This document shows, piece after piece, positions 18,145 to 27,320 of a stretch of DNA of 64,000 bases (its first letter is position 1; the number at the start of each line of letters is the position of its first letter). This stretch comes from Sabulicella rubraurantiaca (GTDB lineage: Bacteria > Pseudomonadota > Alphaproteobacteria > Acetobacterales > Acetobacteraceae), in assembly GCF_017355885.1 (NCBI RefSeq), contig NZ_JAFEUU010000001.1:496001-560000 (forward strand), read 5' to 3'. The notes under the pieces are model-generated. The model did no database searches. It had not been told where the DNA came from and saw only the letters and a program-made list of their open reading frames with translations. A program made the translations under genes and the position numbers.

Positions 18145-18169
18145 TTCGCAATCATACGTATGTTGCGAA
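18145..18169. promoter_or_regulatory. Imperfect palindrome upstream of the amidotransferase operon
   Basis: TTCGCAA and TTGCGAA form perfect outer arms around the self-complementary core ATACGTAT, offset by one base (25 bases in all). It sits 12-36 bases before the start codon of the first gene of the operon, in a locally AT-richer spacer. It could be an operator or a hairpin in the 5' leader. A loose GG-N10-GC pair at 18195-18182 on the minus strand has sigma-54 spacing but matches the consensus poorly. Confidence 0.4.
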
Positions 18170-18274
18170 TCAAGCATAGCAGCCAGAAATGCTCCGTCAG
18201 TGAAAAGTGATTTGCACAACCTTGCCTTGCATGGTAAGGATGCATCTCGCCGCCATCGAGGGGTTTCTGAGGCT

Positions 18275-18442
18275 ATGGAGAGGGTCGAACACAAGCTGAT
18301 CTCCCCTTCCGCACACGCGGAAGTTGCCGAGGCTGGTTGGCCGTCGCGCCTTCCGTGGCCTGTCGCGGTGCTGTTCATCTTTACCCTTGGCATTGCCCTG
18401 TGGTGGGGCGTGTTCCGCCTGACCAGCGCACTCCTCGCCTGA
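18275..18442 (+). CDS. Possible small single-helix membrane protein
   Basis: 55 residues from an ATG at 18275 preceded by a weak TGAGG. The C-terminal half is one strong hydrophobic segment (about residues 30-52, PVAVLFIFTLGIALWWGVF). It lies alone in the 412-base spacer (18134-18545) between two minus-strand operons, on the opposite strand. I recognise no family. Support is limited to a start, a ribosome site and a credible membrane helix; the rest of the spacer shows only the palindrome at 18145-18169. Confidence 0.45.
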   Translation: MERVEHKLISPSAHAEVAEAGWPSRLPWPVAVLFIFTLGIALWWGVFRLTSALLA

Positions 18443-18545
18443 GAGCCGCTGCCCTCAGTTCTTGCATGCGCCATCAAGCTTAAACTCCCGTGTCTGCTCG
18501 CTAAACGCACTTACCCGTCTATGGGATGCATAGTTGGAAGGTTTA

Positions 18546-20498
18546 TCAGGCAGGCACAATAGAAAGTGTCGGCTGGCGCGCTCTGCTTACGGCATCAATG
18601 TTAGGGGCGCCGCTGTTGAGAAACCAGGAATAGGCGCTTCGGGACGCCCGCGTATCCAAGATCTCAACCAATGCTGCCAGCGACTGTAACGCCCAGCGCC
18701 CGTAATCGCCGCGGCTCTTTTCCCATCCCTCGCCATTGGAAAGGCCGCGCGCGACCGTTTCGCGGCCGATCTCGGCCCAGCTGCGATAAGGTGCGGCGTT
18801 TGGTGGAGCGATGGCGATATTATAGGCACAGCCATCGTGTGGGTTGAAACCCCGCTCCCGCGCCAGGAACCGGCCGGCCAGGAAATTCTCCATCCAGGAA
18901 AGGACGGCCCGGGCGTCCGCATTGCCGCGCCGTGCCGCCATAGCCGTACTCGAGGCGAAATGGTCCTGCTGCCATGGAGGGAGCATGCCAGGTGTGCCGT
19001 ATTCGCCAGGGATCCAGCCATGTGCCTCGCCCTGCATAGCCGTCCATTCCGGCAACATGCGGCGTAGCCAAGCCCAGTTCGCCGTGGAAACGTCGCCAAC
19101 CCAGCCCGCCTGATCCCCCAACGCCCATGCAGCATTGTCAACCTGACGCATGGACCACGCAGCGGAACGGACCTGCCCGCGCGCGACGATGTTGACGTCT
19201 GGCAGCCCGCCCTCCCGCCGCACACCAGGCCAAGTGCTGATCACGGAGTGGTGGGCCTGCGCCTCGAGGTTGTCCAGGAAGGCACGCCGGCCAGTCAGCA
19301 CCCAGGGCAGGAAAGACAGGTCGGGCTGATGCGCGCGGTCAGGAGACCAGCCATGGTCATTTCCAACCGGGAAGGTCAGGCCATGTGGCGGTGTCGCGCG
19401 CGTATCGGTCCAGAAACCCGGCCGCCGGCGCGTGTCGATCCAGCCGCCCTGTGGATCCCGGAAATGCCAGGGCACCGCGCCTGCCGCCTCCGCCTGCCCC
19501 AGCGCAAAGCGCGCCGCGCGACGATCCTGGCTGACGATCCAGGCCGCCACCGGCAGGGGTGCAGGGCCGATATCGGCGCGCCCACCTGTTGTCGGCATGC
19601 GCTGAGTGATGCCACGCGGGTCGAGCGGTACGGTCCAGGAGGGCGCGGCCATGGCACGAGCAAATCCGTCCAATATCTGAGGAGCTACCCCAGGGGCGAC
19701 ATCGTAGCGATGCGCGGCACCCGCGTCCGCCAAGTAGGATGGATCGAACCGGATATGCGCCGCGATGGGCCGCGTCGAAACCAGCCGCCCCCATCCTGAA
19801 TAAGGATGGTGCCGCGCAACCCGGCCCGCCATCGCTTCCCGTCCGTCCAGGCTGACGCGAATTTCGTAGTTTGCGTACTCCACACCTGGGCGAAGCGCGA
19901 TGTCGTTCCGGAACCAGGCATCCAGCACCAATGCCCCGTCGGCATGGAGGGCGACGTCGAGCACGAGGCGCAGCGAGGTGGCGCCCCCTGCGGCCCCGGC
20001 TGGGACCTCTGCCTCGACACGCTTTCGCGCCACCAGAGGACCGGACTGCCACCTTCCTTGCCCGGCCAGCGCGTCCACCGCGAAGCCTCCAACCTCGACC
20101 CTGGCGGATCGGCCCTCCGCCATGCGTGCCGGATCGATTTGCGTCTCGGTCTGGCCTCCAGCCAGCAGGGCAACGGGAAGGCTCTGCCCCTGTCGGAGCG
20201 CCGGAATGCGCAGCGCAATCACCGCATGCCGGACCGACCCGTCGGGATGTCGCGCTGTGACATCCATCTGCGTGGGCAAGGCTCCAGCGCCGCCGGCGTC
20301 GGCCCGAAGCGATGCACCGCGCGCAATGTCGCCCGCGCGGAAAGGATGGCCGAAGGTCAGGACCCCCTCAGCGCTCGGCCCCTCAAGCGTGACAGTGGGG
20401 CGAGGGCCGCCGGATGCAGCGACGCGGCGGACTGAGCCTGTCTGTGCCTCGGCCGAGCAGGCGCCGAGAAGGAGGGGAAGGGCGCGACGCGCGATCAT
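18546..20498 (-). CDS. Large secreted lipoprotein of unknown function, possibly polysaccharide-active
   Basis: 650 residues from the ATG at 20498, which overlaps the glycosyltransferase stop (ATGA). The N-terminus MIARRALPLLLGAC is a short lipoprotein signal with Cys at position 14, so the protein should be anchored in the envelope. An N-terminal part with GHPFRAGDIARG and HPDGSVRHAVI is followed by a Trp-rich C-terminal half (FPVGNDHGWSPDRAH, WIPGEYGTPGMLPPWQQDH). The DGSVR region recalls the N-terminal domain of exo-rhamnogalacturonan lyase-like (YetA/PcRGLX) proteins, but I am not sure of that. As the last gene of the PrsT/ligase operon it may trim or bind the exported polymer. Confidence 0.65.
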   Translation of the reverse strand: MIARRALPLLLGACSAEAQTGSVRRVAASGGPRPTVTLEGPSAEGVLTFGHPFRAGDIARGASLRADAGGAGALPTQMDVTARHPDGSVRHAVIALRIPALRQGQSLPVALLAGGQTETQIDPARMAEGRSARVEVGGFAVDALAGQGRWQSGPLVARKRVEAEVPAGAAGGATSLRLVLDVALHADGALVLDAWFRNDIALRPGVEYANYEIRVSLDGREAMAGRVARHHPYSGWGRLVSTRPIAAHIRFDPSYLADAGAAHRYDVAPGVAPQILDGFARAMAAPSWTVPLDPRGITQRMPTTGGRADIGPAPLPVAAWIVSQDRRAARFALGQAEAAGAVPWHFRDPQGGWIDTRRRPGFWTDTRATPPHGLTFPVGNDHGWSPDRAHQPDLSFLPWVLTGRRAFLDNLEAQAHHSVISTWPGVRREGGLPDVNIVARGQVRSAAWSMRQVDNAAWALGDQAGWVGDVSTANWAWLRRMLPEWTAMQGEAHGWIPGEYGTPGMLPPWQQDHFASSTAMAARRGNADARAVLSWMENFLAGRFLARERGFNPHDGCAYNIAIAPPNAAPYRSWAEIGRETVARGLSNGEGWEKSRGDYGRWALQSLAALVEILDTRASRSAYSWFLNSGAPNIDAVSRARQPTLSIVPA

Positions 20499-21736
20499 CG
20501 GCTGAGCACCCGGCGAAACACTTGGACTTGGCCGGCTGATACTTCGCGCCATCCAAAGCCCTCCGCATGGGCGCGTGTCCCGGCGCGGTCCGGACGGGCC
20601 AGCACGCGCCGCAAGGCAGCGGCGATGGCGGAGGGAGTAGCCTCGTCGATCACCTCGCCAGCCGCCTCGGCACTGACCGCCTCTCGCGCGCCCCAGGCCG
20701 GCGTGCTGACGACCGGCGTACCGCACGCCATGGACTCCAGGAGCACGTTGGCCCAGCCCTCGCGAGAGGAAGCCAGGACCATCGCATCCGCCGCGCCGTA
20801 GTAGCGCGGCAGCTCGCCATGCGGGACCGGCCCAAGCAAGCGGACCCGGTTGGAAACATCGAACCGAGCGGCAAGCGCTTCAAGCGCCGCGCGTTCCGGC
20901 CCCTCCCCGGCGATCCAGAGCTGGACGCCCGGAAGGTCCTTCAAGGCCTCGATCGTCAGGTGGTGTCGCTTGCGTTCGATCAGCAGGCCGACAGCGAGGA
21001 TTAGCGTGCCCTCCACGCCGAGTTCGCGGCGCAACGCATCGCGATCGGCAGGCGGCTCGAACCGCTCGAGCTCCACCCCGTTGCGCAGCACCGTCACCTT
21101 CTCATCTGGCGCACCGAGCGCGAGAAGGCCTCGCTTCAGGTCGGCGCTGACGGCGATCAGCGCATCGCAGTCCTGGATCGCGCGCTGGATCAGGCGGCGC
21201 GGCATCGCATGGTCGGGCAGTTGCGAGACGTCGGAGCCGCGCGCGGTGATGACCACTGGCCGGCCGAACTCGCGCGCCAGCCAAGTGGCGGCGACGCCGT
21301 CCGGATAGAGGTAGTGTGCATCGATCACGTCGAAGCCGATGCCCGCCTGGATCATCCGCGTCACCTCCTTCCGCGCGGCGCGGTAGAGCGCCCATGGGTT
21401 GGTGACCATGCCGAGGCGCGGCAGCGCCGGGTAGCGCGGGTGCCGAACCGGAAGCCCATGCCGGACTTCATCGCGCGGGACGGCGGCAGTGCGCCCCCAG
21501 CGCGGGAAGAACGGTGCCAGCGCCTCGGGGAACCACGGGACGGGGGCAAGAACCTGCGCCTCAACGCCCTCGTCGGCGACGAGATGCCTCAGCCTGTTCT
21601 CGACGAAGACGCCATGATTGGGCGTGGCGGCGTTCGGGTATAGGGTGCTGAACACCAGCAGGCGCGGCAGGCTTTGCTGCGGCGGCACGGCGGAGGCGCT
21701 GTTGCGCGGCAGGGTCAGAAGCGGCATGTCCGGCAT
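20495..21736 (-). CDS. Glycosyltransferase family 4 (GT-B)
   Basis: 413 residues from the ATG at 21736 (GGGA a few bases upstream); a start three codons later is also possible. N-terminal domain: LLVFSTLYPNAATPNHGVFVENRL, DVIDAHYLYPDG and VVITARGSD. Donor domain: VLRNGVELERF, LAVGLLIERKRHH, WIAGEGPER and the EX7E region WANVLLESMACGTPVVS. It resembles the GT4 enzymes of exosortase-linked EPS loci. It overlaps the downstream lipoprotein gene and also a small membrane ORF that enters from upstream in another frame. Confidence 0.88.
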   Translation of the reverse strand: MPDMPLLTLPRNSASAVPPQQSLPRLLVFSTLYPNAATPNHGVFVENRLRHLVADEGVEAQVLAPVPWFPEALAPFFPRWGRTAAVPRDEVRHGLPVRHPRYPALPRLGMVTNPWALYRAARKEVTRMIQAGIGFDVIDAHYLYPDGVAATWLAREFGRPVVITARGSDVSQLPDHAMPRRLIQRAIQDCDALIAVSADLKRGLLALGAPDEKVTVLRNGVELERFEPPADRDALRRELGVEGTLILAVGLLIERKRHHLTIEALKDLPGVQLWIAGEGPERAALEALAARFDVSNRVRLLGPVPHGELPRYYGAADAMVLASSREGWANVLLESMACGTPVVSTPAWGAREAVSAEAAGEVIDEATPSAIAAALRRVLARPDRAGTRAHAEGFGWREVSAGQVQVFRRVLSR

Positions 21737-21854
21737 CGTCGTCGTCCCGCATGTCGAAGGGGGATGGGTAGCGTCGGCTGATCGAGGGCACGCCCGCCCA
21801 GAGGGCGAGCCACACGGCCCCAATCAGCATGGCGAGGAAGTAAATTCCCTGCAT
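21561..21854 (-). CDS. Small membrane ORF overlapping a glycosyltransferase start
   Basis: 97 codons beginning 3 bases after the ligase stop. The first ~45 residues look like a real protein: a hydrophobic helix (MQGIYFLAMLIGAVWLALWAG) and then a polar stretch PSISRRYPSPFDMRDDDD. The rest is Arg/Ala-rich and runs out of frame through about 176 bases of the glycosyltransferase gene, where the other frame is clearly the coding one. The gene may simply overlap, or its natural end may have been lost by a frameshift. Function unknown. Confidence 0.45.
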   Translation of the reverse strand: MQGIYFLAMLIGAVWLALWAGVPSISRRYPSPFDMRDDDDAGHAASDPAAQQRLRRAAAAKPAAPAGVQHPIPERRHAQSWRLRREQAEASRRRRGR

Positions 21855-21857
21855 CGG

Positions 21858-23162
21858 TCAAGCCGCCTGTGCCCTGGCGCGCCAACCGCCCGTGGCGACG
21901 GTCCGCGCGTGTTCGGCCTCCTGCCGCACCTCCATCCGGACCACGGCCCGCGCAGCAGCAACGACGACAAGAAGCGTCCAGAAGTAATCCCAGTACGAAA
22001 GTGACAGGAAAGTTCCACCAACCATGTAGGCGACGATCGAAACCTGTGACATTCGCGCGAGGTCCCAGGCCCAGCGCAACTTCGGCTGCCCGCGTGCGAT
22101 GGCAGCGAGGCGGAGTGTTTGCCATATCCCCGCGACCAGCAAGGCAACCCACAGCCCGAAGCCGACCCAGCCATGCTCACCCAGCACCTCGAACCAGATT
22201 GAATGGGTGGCGCGCGCCGGTACGCCCGGGGTCAGGCGGTCCACGATGTCCTGCTGATGAACCGCGCGGAAACCGCCGCCGGTGAACGGCCGCTGCCGCG
22301 CCAACTCATAGGCCGTCAGCCAGATGCGGATCCGCCCGGTGGCCGAGGCGTCCTCCTCGTAGTTCTGCATCGTCTCCATGCGGTCCACCCAGGACTGGGG
22401 CATGAAGGCGATGCCGCCCGCGACCACCGTGGCGATAACGATTCCTGAGATCACCTTGCCGCGCGACCGAACCCACAGCACGCCACCCGTAGCGACCAAC
22501 GCCACGAGCGCCCCGCGCGATTGCGACCCGAGCACTGCGACAAGGGTGAATCCCATGGCGGCGAGCAGGCCGATCCGGATCAACCGATGCTTTGAGTGGA
22601 GGCGCAGCCAGTTCATCAGCGGAATGGAGATCAGCATGCCAACCGCAAGATGATTGCGATCCTGGATCATTGTCTGCGCGGGACCGAGCACGATGTGCCC
22701 GCCACCTGTGAACAACGTGAATATGCCGCCGCGCACGCCGAAATAGCCGAGGGAAAGCACCATCATCCAGACCATGGCGTGGATCCGGTCCCGGCTGGTG
22801 AGTAGCGCAGCGGTGAGCAACAAGCCAAGGGTGACCTTCATCACGCGGTCCCACATCGGCCAGACCGCCTCGGGAGGAGCAAGGGCAACCGCCGAGGTGA
22901 AGGTGATCCAGGCGAGGAAGGCGACCAGGAGCACCGTGACAGAATTGATCGCCGCCCGCCTCGGCTCGCCGGCCAGGACGCAGCCCACCAACGTCGCCAT
23001 GAAGGCGAGCATGGCCCACGGCAGGTTCTGCACAGCACCCCAGACCAGCTGGTGCGGATTCATGAAGGAAATCCACGACCAGATCAGAACCCCGGCGAAG
23101 GGGCTGACGGTCGCGAGTACGAGCCAGGGCGCGCAGACCAGGAGGAAGGCGAGGTCACGCAA
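21858..23162 (-). CDS. O-antigen ligase-like protein, exosortase A system-associated
   Basis: 434 residues. The start is TTG at 23162, 3 bases after the PrsT stop; it gives the family-typical MRDLAFLL, and no ATG or GTG fits. About ten membrane helices; characteristic stretches are SWISFMNPHQLVWG, VRGGIFTLFTGG, LGPAQTMIQDRNHLA, SQSRGALVAL and a large periplasmic loop ending ARATHSIWFEVLGEHGWVGFGLW. This pattern is that of the putative O-glycosylation ligases/Wzy polymerases that accompany exosortase A loci. It should polymerise or transfer the lipid-linked oligosaccharide in the periplasm. Confidence 0.88.
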   Translation of the reverse strand: MRDLAFLLVCAPWLVLATVSPFAGVLIWSWISFMNPHQLVWGAVQNLPWAMLAFMATLVGCVLAGEPRRAAINSVTVLLVAFLAWITFTSAVALAPPEAVWPMWDRVMKVTLGLLLTAALLTSRDRIHAMVWMMVLSLGYFGVRGGIFTLFTGGGHIVLGPAQTMIQDRNHLAVGMLISIPLMNWLRLHSKHRLIRIGLLAAMGFTLVAVLGSQSRGALVALVATGGVLWVRSRGKVISGIVIATVVAGGIAFMPQSWVDRMETMQNYEEDASATGRIRIWLTAYELARQRPFTGGGFRAVHQQDIVDRLTPGVPARATHSIWFEVLGEHGWVGFGLWVALLVAGIWQTLRLAAIARGQPKLRWAWDLARMSQVSIVAYMVGGTFLSLSYWDYFWTLLVVVAAARAVVRMEVRQEAEHARTVATGGWRARAQAA

Positions 23163-23165
23163 GGG

Positions 23166-25934
23166 TTAGCGGCCTCCGCCCAGCCGGGCGAGGAGACGCT
23201 CGCCCTCGGCGCGCTCCGGGAAGCTGGGGGTGCGGAGCGCGGCGGTGAGCTGCCGGCGCGCCTCGTCCCTCTCACCGACCTCGGCCAGCACCGCGGCATA
23301 GCGGACGCCCATGCCGGGGCTCGGCGGGTTTCCGTCCGGGTAGGCGTGGCGGAGGACCTGCAACGCGCGGCGGGCATCGCCCGAGCGCAAGAGAATGAGG
23401 CCGAGCGTGTCTCCAACCTCCGGACGCGGCGCCAAGGCAAAGGCACGTTCGGCCATCGGCCGCGCGCGATTCAGGGATTCCCGGTCACCGCGCTGCGCCA
23501 GAACCCAGGCGAAGTCGTTCAACACCCCACCGTCATTGGGCAAGAGGCGGAGCAGCGTTTCCAGCTTCCGCTCCGCATCGGCGGTACGGTTCGCCTGGAG
23601 GTCGAGACGCGCCGAGGTCGCGAGCACAGCCGGGCTCTCGGGCGAACGTTCGAGCCAGGCCTGCAAGGCACGGCGCGCCTCCTCAGGCTGTCCGGCGCCG
23701 AGATGCGCGGCGGCAAGACGCAGGGCCAGAGGCTCGGTCGGACCTTCCGAATAGGCGGACGAGAAGGCGCGCGCGGCCTCGGCGTGGCGGTTCTGCGCCA
23801 TCAGGAAGTCGCCGCGCAGCCAAGCGCCGGCCGGCAATGAACCCGGGCGCCTGGCGAGGCGATCCGCCATGGCGAGAGCGGCATCGGGACCGCCGGCCTG
23901 CTGGGCGATCATCACGGACGTCCCAAGCAGCAGCGGATCGTTGGGGGTCAGGCGCAGCCCCTCCTCGATCACGTTTTCCGCCTCCCGGTGCTCGTCGCGA
24001 CGGGACAGGAGGAGCGCAAGCTGACGGCGTGCCGCCGCGCTGTTCGGCTGCTCCGCGACTGCGGCACGGGACGCTGTTTCCGCGTCTGCCCAGGCGCCGC
24101 GTGCCGCATGGGCCTCGACCTGCATAAGGCGCAAGGCGGGATTGGTGATGCGCGGACGCAGCGCCTCATGATCGAGCACGGCAGAGGCCGCGGCCGGGTC
24201 ACCCGCTGCGAGCAAGGCCCGCGCGGTCGTGCCGGCAATGATAGGTGATCCCGGGTGCGCCTGCTGCGCCGCACGAAGCGCGGCAAGGGCCTCGTTGCCC
24301 GGCCGGGCGGCACGCAGCAGGAGCCCCGCGGCTTGCGCGTTCTCCGGATCCGCGGCCAGCACCTCGCTGAGGTAACGCGCGAGGTCGGCGATGCGATTCT
24401 CGCTGCCCGCGATGCGCGCGAGGCCCAGCCGCGCGCCGATCGAGTTCGGGTTGGACTGGAGTGCGGCCTCCAGCACCTGACGGGCCCCGGCTATGTCGAG
24501 CCGCATCGCGCGGATCGAGCCCTCCGCCAGCATCGCAACTTCGGTGCGGCGCTGTTCCGGCGTAAGGCGGGCGAGTTCTGACTCGGCCGCCTCCGGTTCG
24601 CCACGCGAGATCGCCGCCAATGCGAGCATCTGACGGGCCGCCGGATCGTCCCTGCCGCCGGCCAGCGCGGCCTGAGCCGCTTCGGCCATGCCGGCATAGT
24701 CACCGAGGGAAAGGCGAATGGCAGCAAGACGCGATTGCAGCGCTGCGTTGCCGGGCTGTGCTTCGGCAGCCGCGCGGAAAGCCTGTTCCGCCTGGCGGCG
24801 GCGGCCCTCGCTGAAGTGGATCTCGCCCAGACGAGCCAGGGTCTCGGGATCGCGTCCGCCCTGCTGCGCATAAGCGGCCAAGGTGGCGGCCGCGTCTCGG
24901 TTCGCGCCGCGCTTGGCCTGGAGTGAGGCCAGGAGCCGCACGCCGCGCACGTCGAGCGGACGACGCGCAACAGCGCGGGCCGCCGCCTCTTCTGCCTGGG
25001 CGTCCTGCCCAAGCTGCGCCTTCACCGTAGCGAAGGCGAGAAGCCCGTCCGACGTGTTCTGCAGGGTTGTCTGGCCCAGCCGGGTGAGCGCAGTGTCCGC
25101 CGCACGCCAATCCTGAGTGGCAACGTAGATCAGCGCCTGGATGTAATTCGCCGATGCAAGGCCGGGCGCGTTGCGGAGCGTCACCTCCACATCTGAACGC
25201 GCGCCATCAATGTCGTTGTGACGCAGCCGCACTTCCGCCCGCTGGACTCGCGCCAGGGGATGGCCTGGCGCGATCTCCAGGGCGCGGTCCAGAAGCTCGC
25301 CCGCGCGCTGCACATCGCCCTTGCTGTAGGCAATGCCTGCGCGCCGCAGCAACGCCTGGACCGAGCGCCCGTCGGCGGCAACCGCGGCATCGGCTTCGCG
25401 CTCCGCGAGGGCCTCGTCGCCCTGTACCTGTGCCACCGCCGAGAGGGCAAGATGCGGCTCGACCGCCCTGGGGTCGGCCTCTATGCCCGCTTCCGCCGCG
25501 GCCTTCGCCTCGGCCCTCTGCTCCAAGGAGAGGTGCGCAAGCGCACGGCCGGCATAGATCTGCGCCGCCACGTCGCGTGGGACAGAGGCGTCCGGCACGG
25601 GGAACTCGCGCAGGAGGTCGCGGGTGCGGCCCAGCGCCAACTGCGCGCGGATGCGCAGAGCCGTCGCATCCGCACGGTCATAACCGGCGGCAAGGGCCGC
25701 GCGAGCCTCGCGATCCGCCGTGTCCGGATCGCCCAGTTCGAGCGAGATCTGCGCCAGTGCGGCTCGCACCGCGCCGTCATTGGGAGTGGACCGCGCGGCA
25801 TTTCGCAGCTCGATCTGCGCAGTGCGGAGGTCGCCGCGCGCTTCAGCGGCACGGGCGCGCTCCATCGTCGCATGTGCCGGTTGCGCGGCAAGCAGCGCGA
25901 GAAGGGCAAGTGTGGGGGCCAGGGGCTTACGCAT
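23166..25934 (-). CDS. prsT: PrsT: PEP-CTERM system TPR-repeat protein
   Basis: 922 residues with a Sec signal (KPLAPTLALLALLAAQPAHA) and then tetratricopeptide repeats to the end, of the form ...A...G..A.AE..AR.AL...P. Length and neighbours (PrsR and PrsK upstream in the same operon) match the PrsT family of exosortase A loci. Relatives are usually lipoproteins; here no lipobox Cys is present, so the mature protein would be soluble in the periplasm. TPR arrays bind partners, probably the secretion or assembly apparatus. AGGAG lies 7 bases before the ATG. The product is Arg/Ala/Glu-rich but shows no break. Confidence 0.88.
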   Translation of the reverse strand: MRKPLAPTLALLALLAAQPAHATMERARAAEARGDLRTAQIELRNAARSTPNDGAVRAALAQISLELGDPDTADREARAALAAGYDRADATALRIRAQLALGRTRDLLREFPVPDASVPRDVAAQIYAGRALAHLSLEQRAEAKAAAEAGIEADPRAVEPHLALSAVAQVQGDEALAEREADAAVAADGRSVQALLRRAGIAYSKGDVQRAGELLDRALEIAPGHPLARVQRAEVRLRHNDIDGARSDVEVTLRNAPGLASANYIQALIYVATQDWRAADTALTRLGQTTLQNTSDGLLAFATVKAQLGQDAQAEEAAARAVARRPLDVRGVRLLASLQAKRGANRDAAATLAAYAQQGGRDPETLARLGEIHFSEGRRRQAEQAFRAAAEAQPGNAALQSRLAAIRLSLGDYAGMAEAAQAALAGGRDDPAARQMLALAAISRGEPEAAESELARLTPEQRRTEVAMLAEGSIRAMRLDIAGARQVLEAALQSNPNSIGARLGLARIAGSENRIADLARYLSEVLAADPENAQAAGLLLRAARPGNEALAALRAAQQAHPGSPIIAGTTARALLAAGDPAAASAVLDHEALRPRITNPALRLMQVEAHAARGAWADAETASRAAVAEQPNSAAARRQLALLLSRRDEHREAENVIEEGLRLTPNDPLLLGTSVMIAQQAGGPDAALAMADRLARRPGSLPAGAWLRGDFLMAQNRHAEAARAFSSAYSEGPTEPLALRLAAAHLGAGQPEEARRALQAWLERSPESPAVLATSARLDLQANRTADAERKLETLLRLLPNDGGVLNDFAWVLAQRGDRESLNRARPMAERAFALAPRPEVGDTLGLILLRSGDARRALQVLRHAYPDGNPPSPGMGVRYAAVLAEVGERDEARRQLTAALRTPSFPERAEGERLLARLGGGR

Positions 25935-25943
25935 GAGTGGCTC

Positions 25944-27316
<1,373 letters not shown>

Positions 27317-27320
<4 letters not shown>

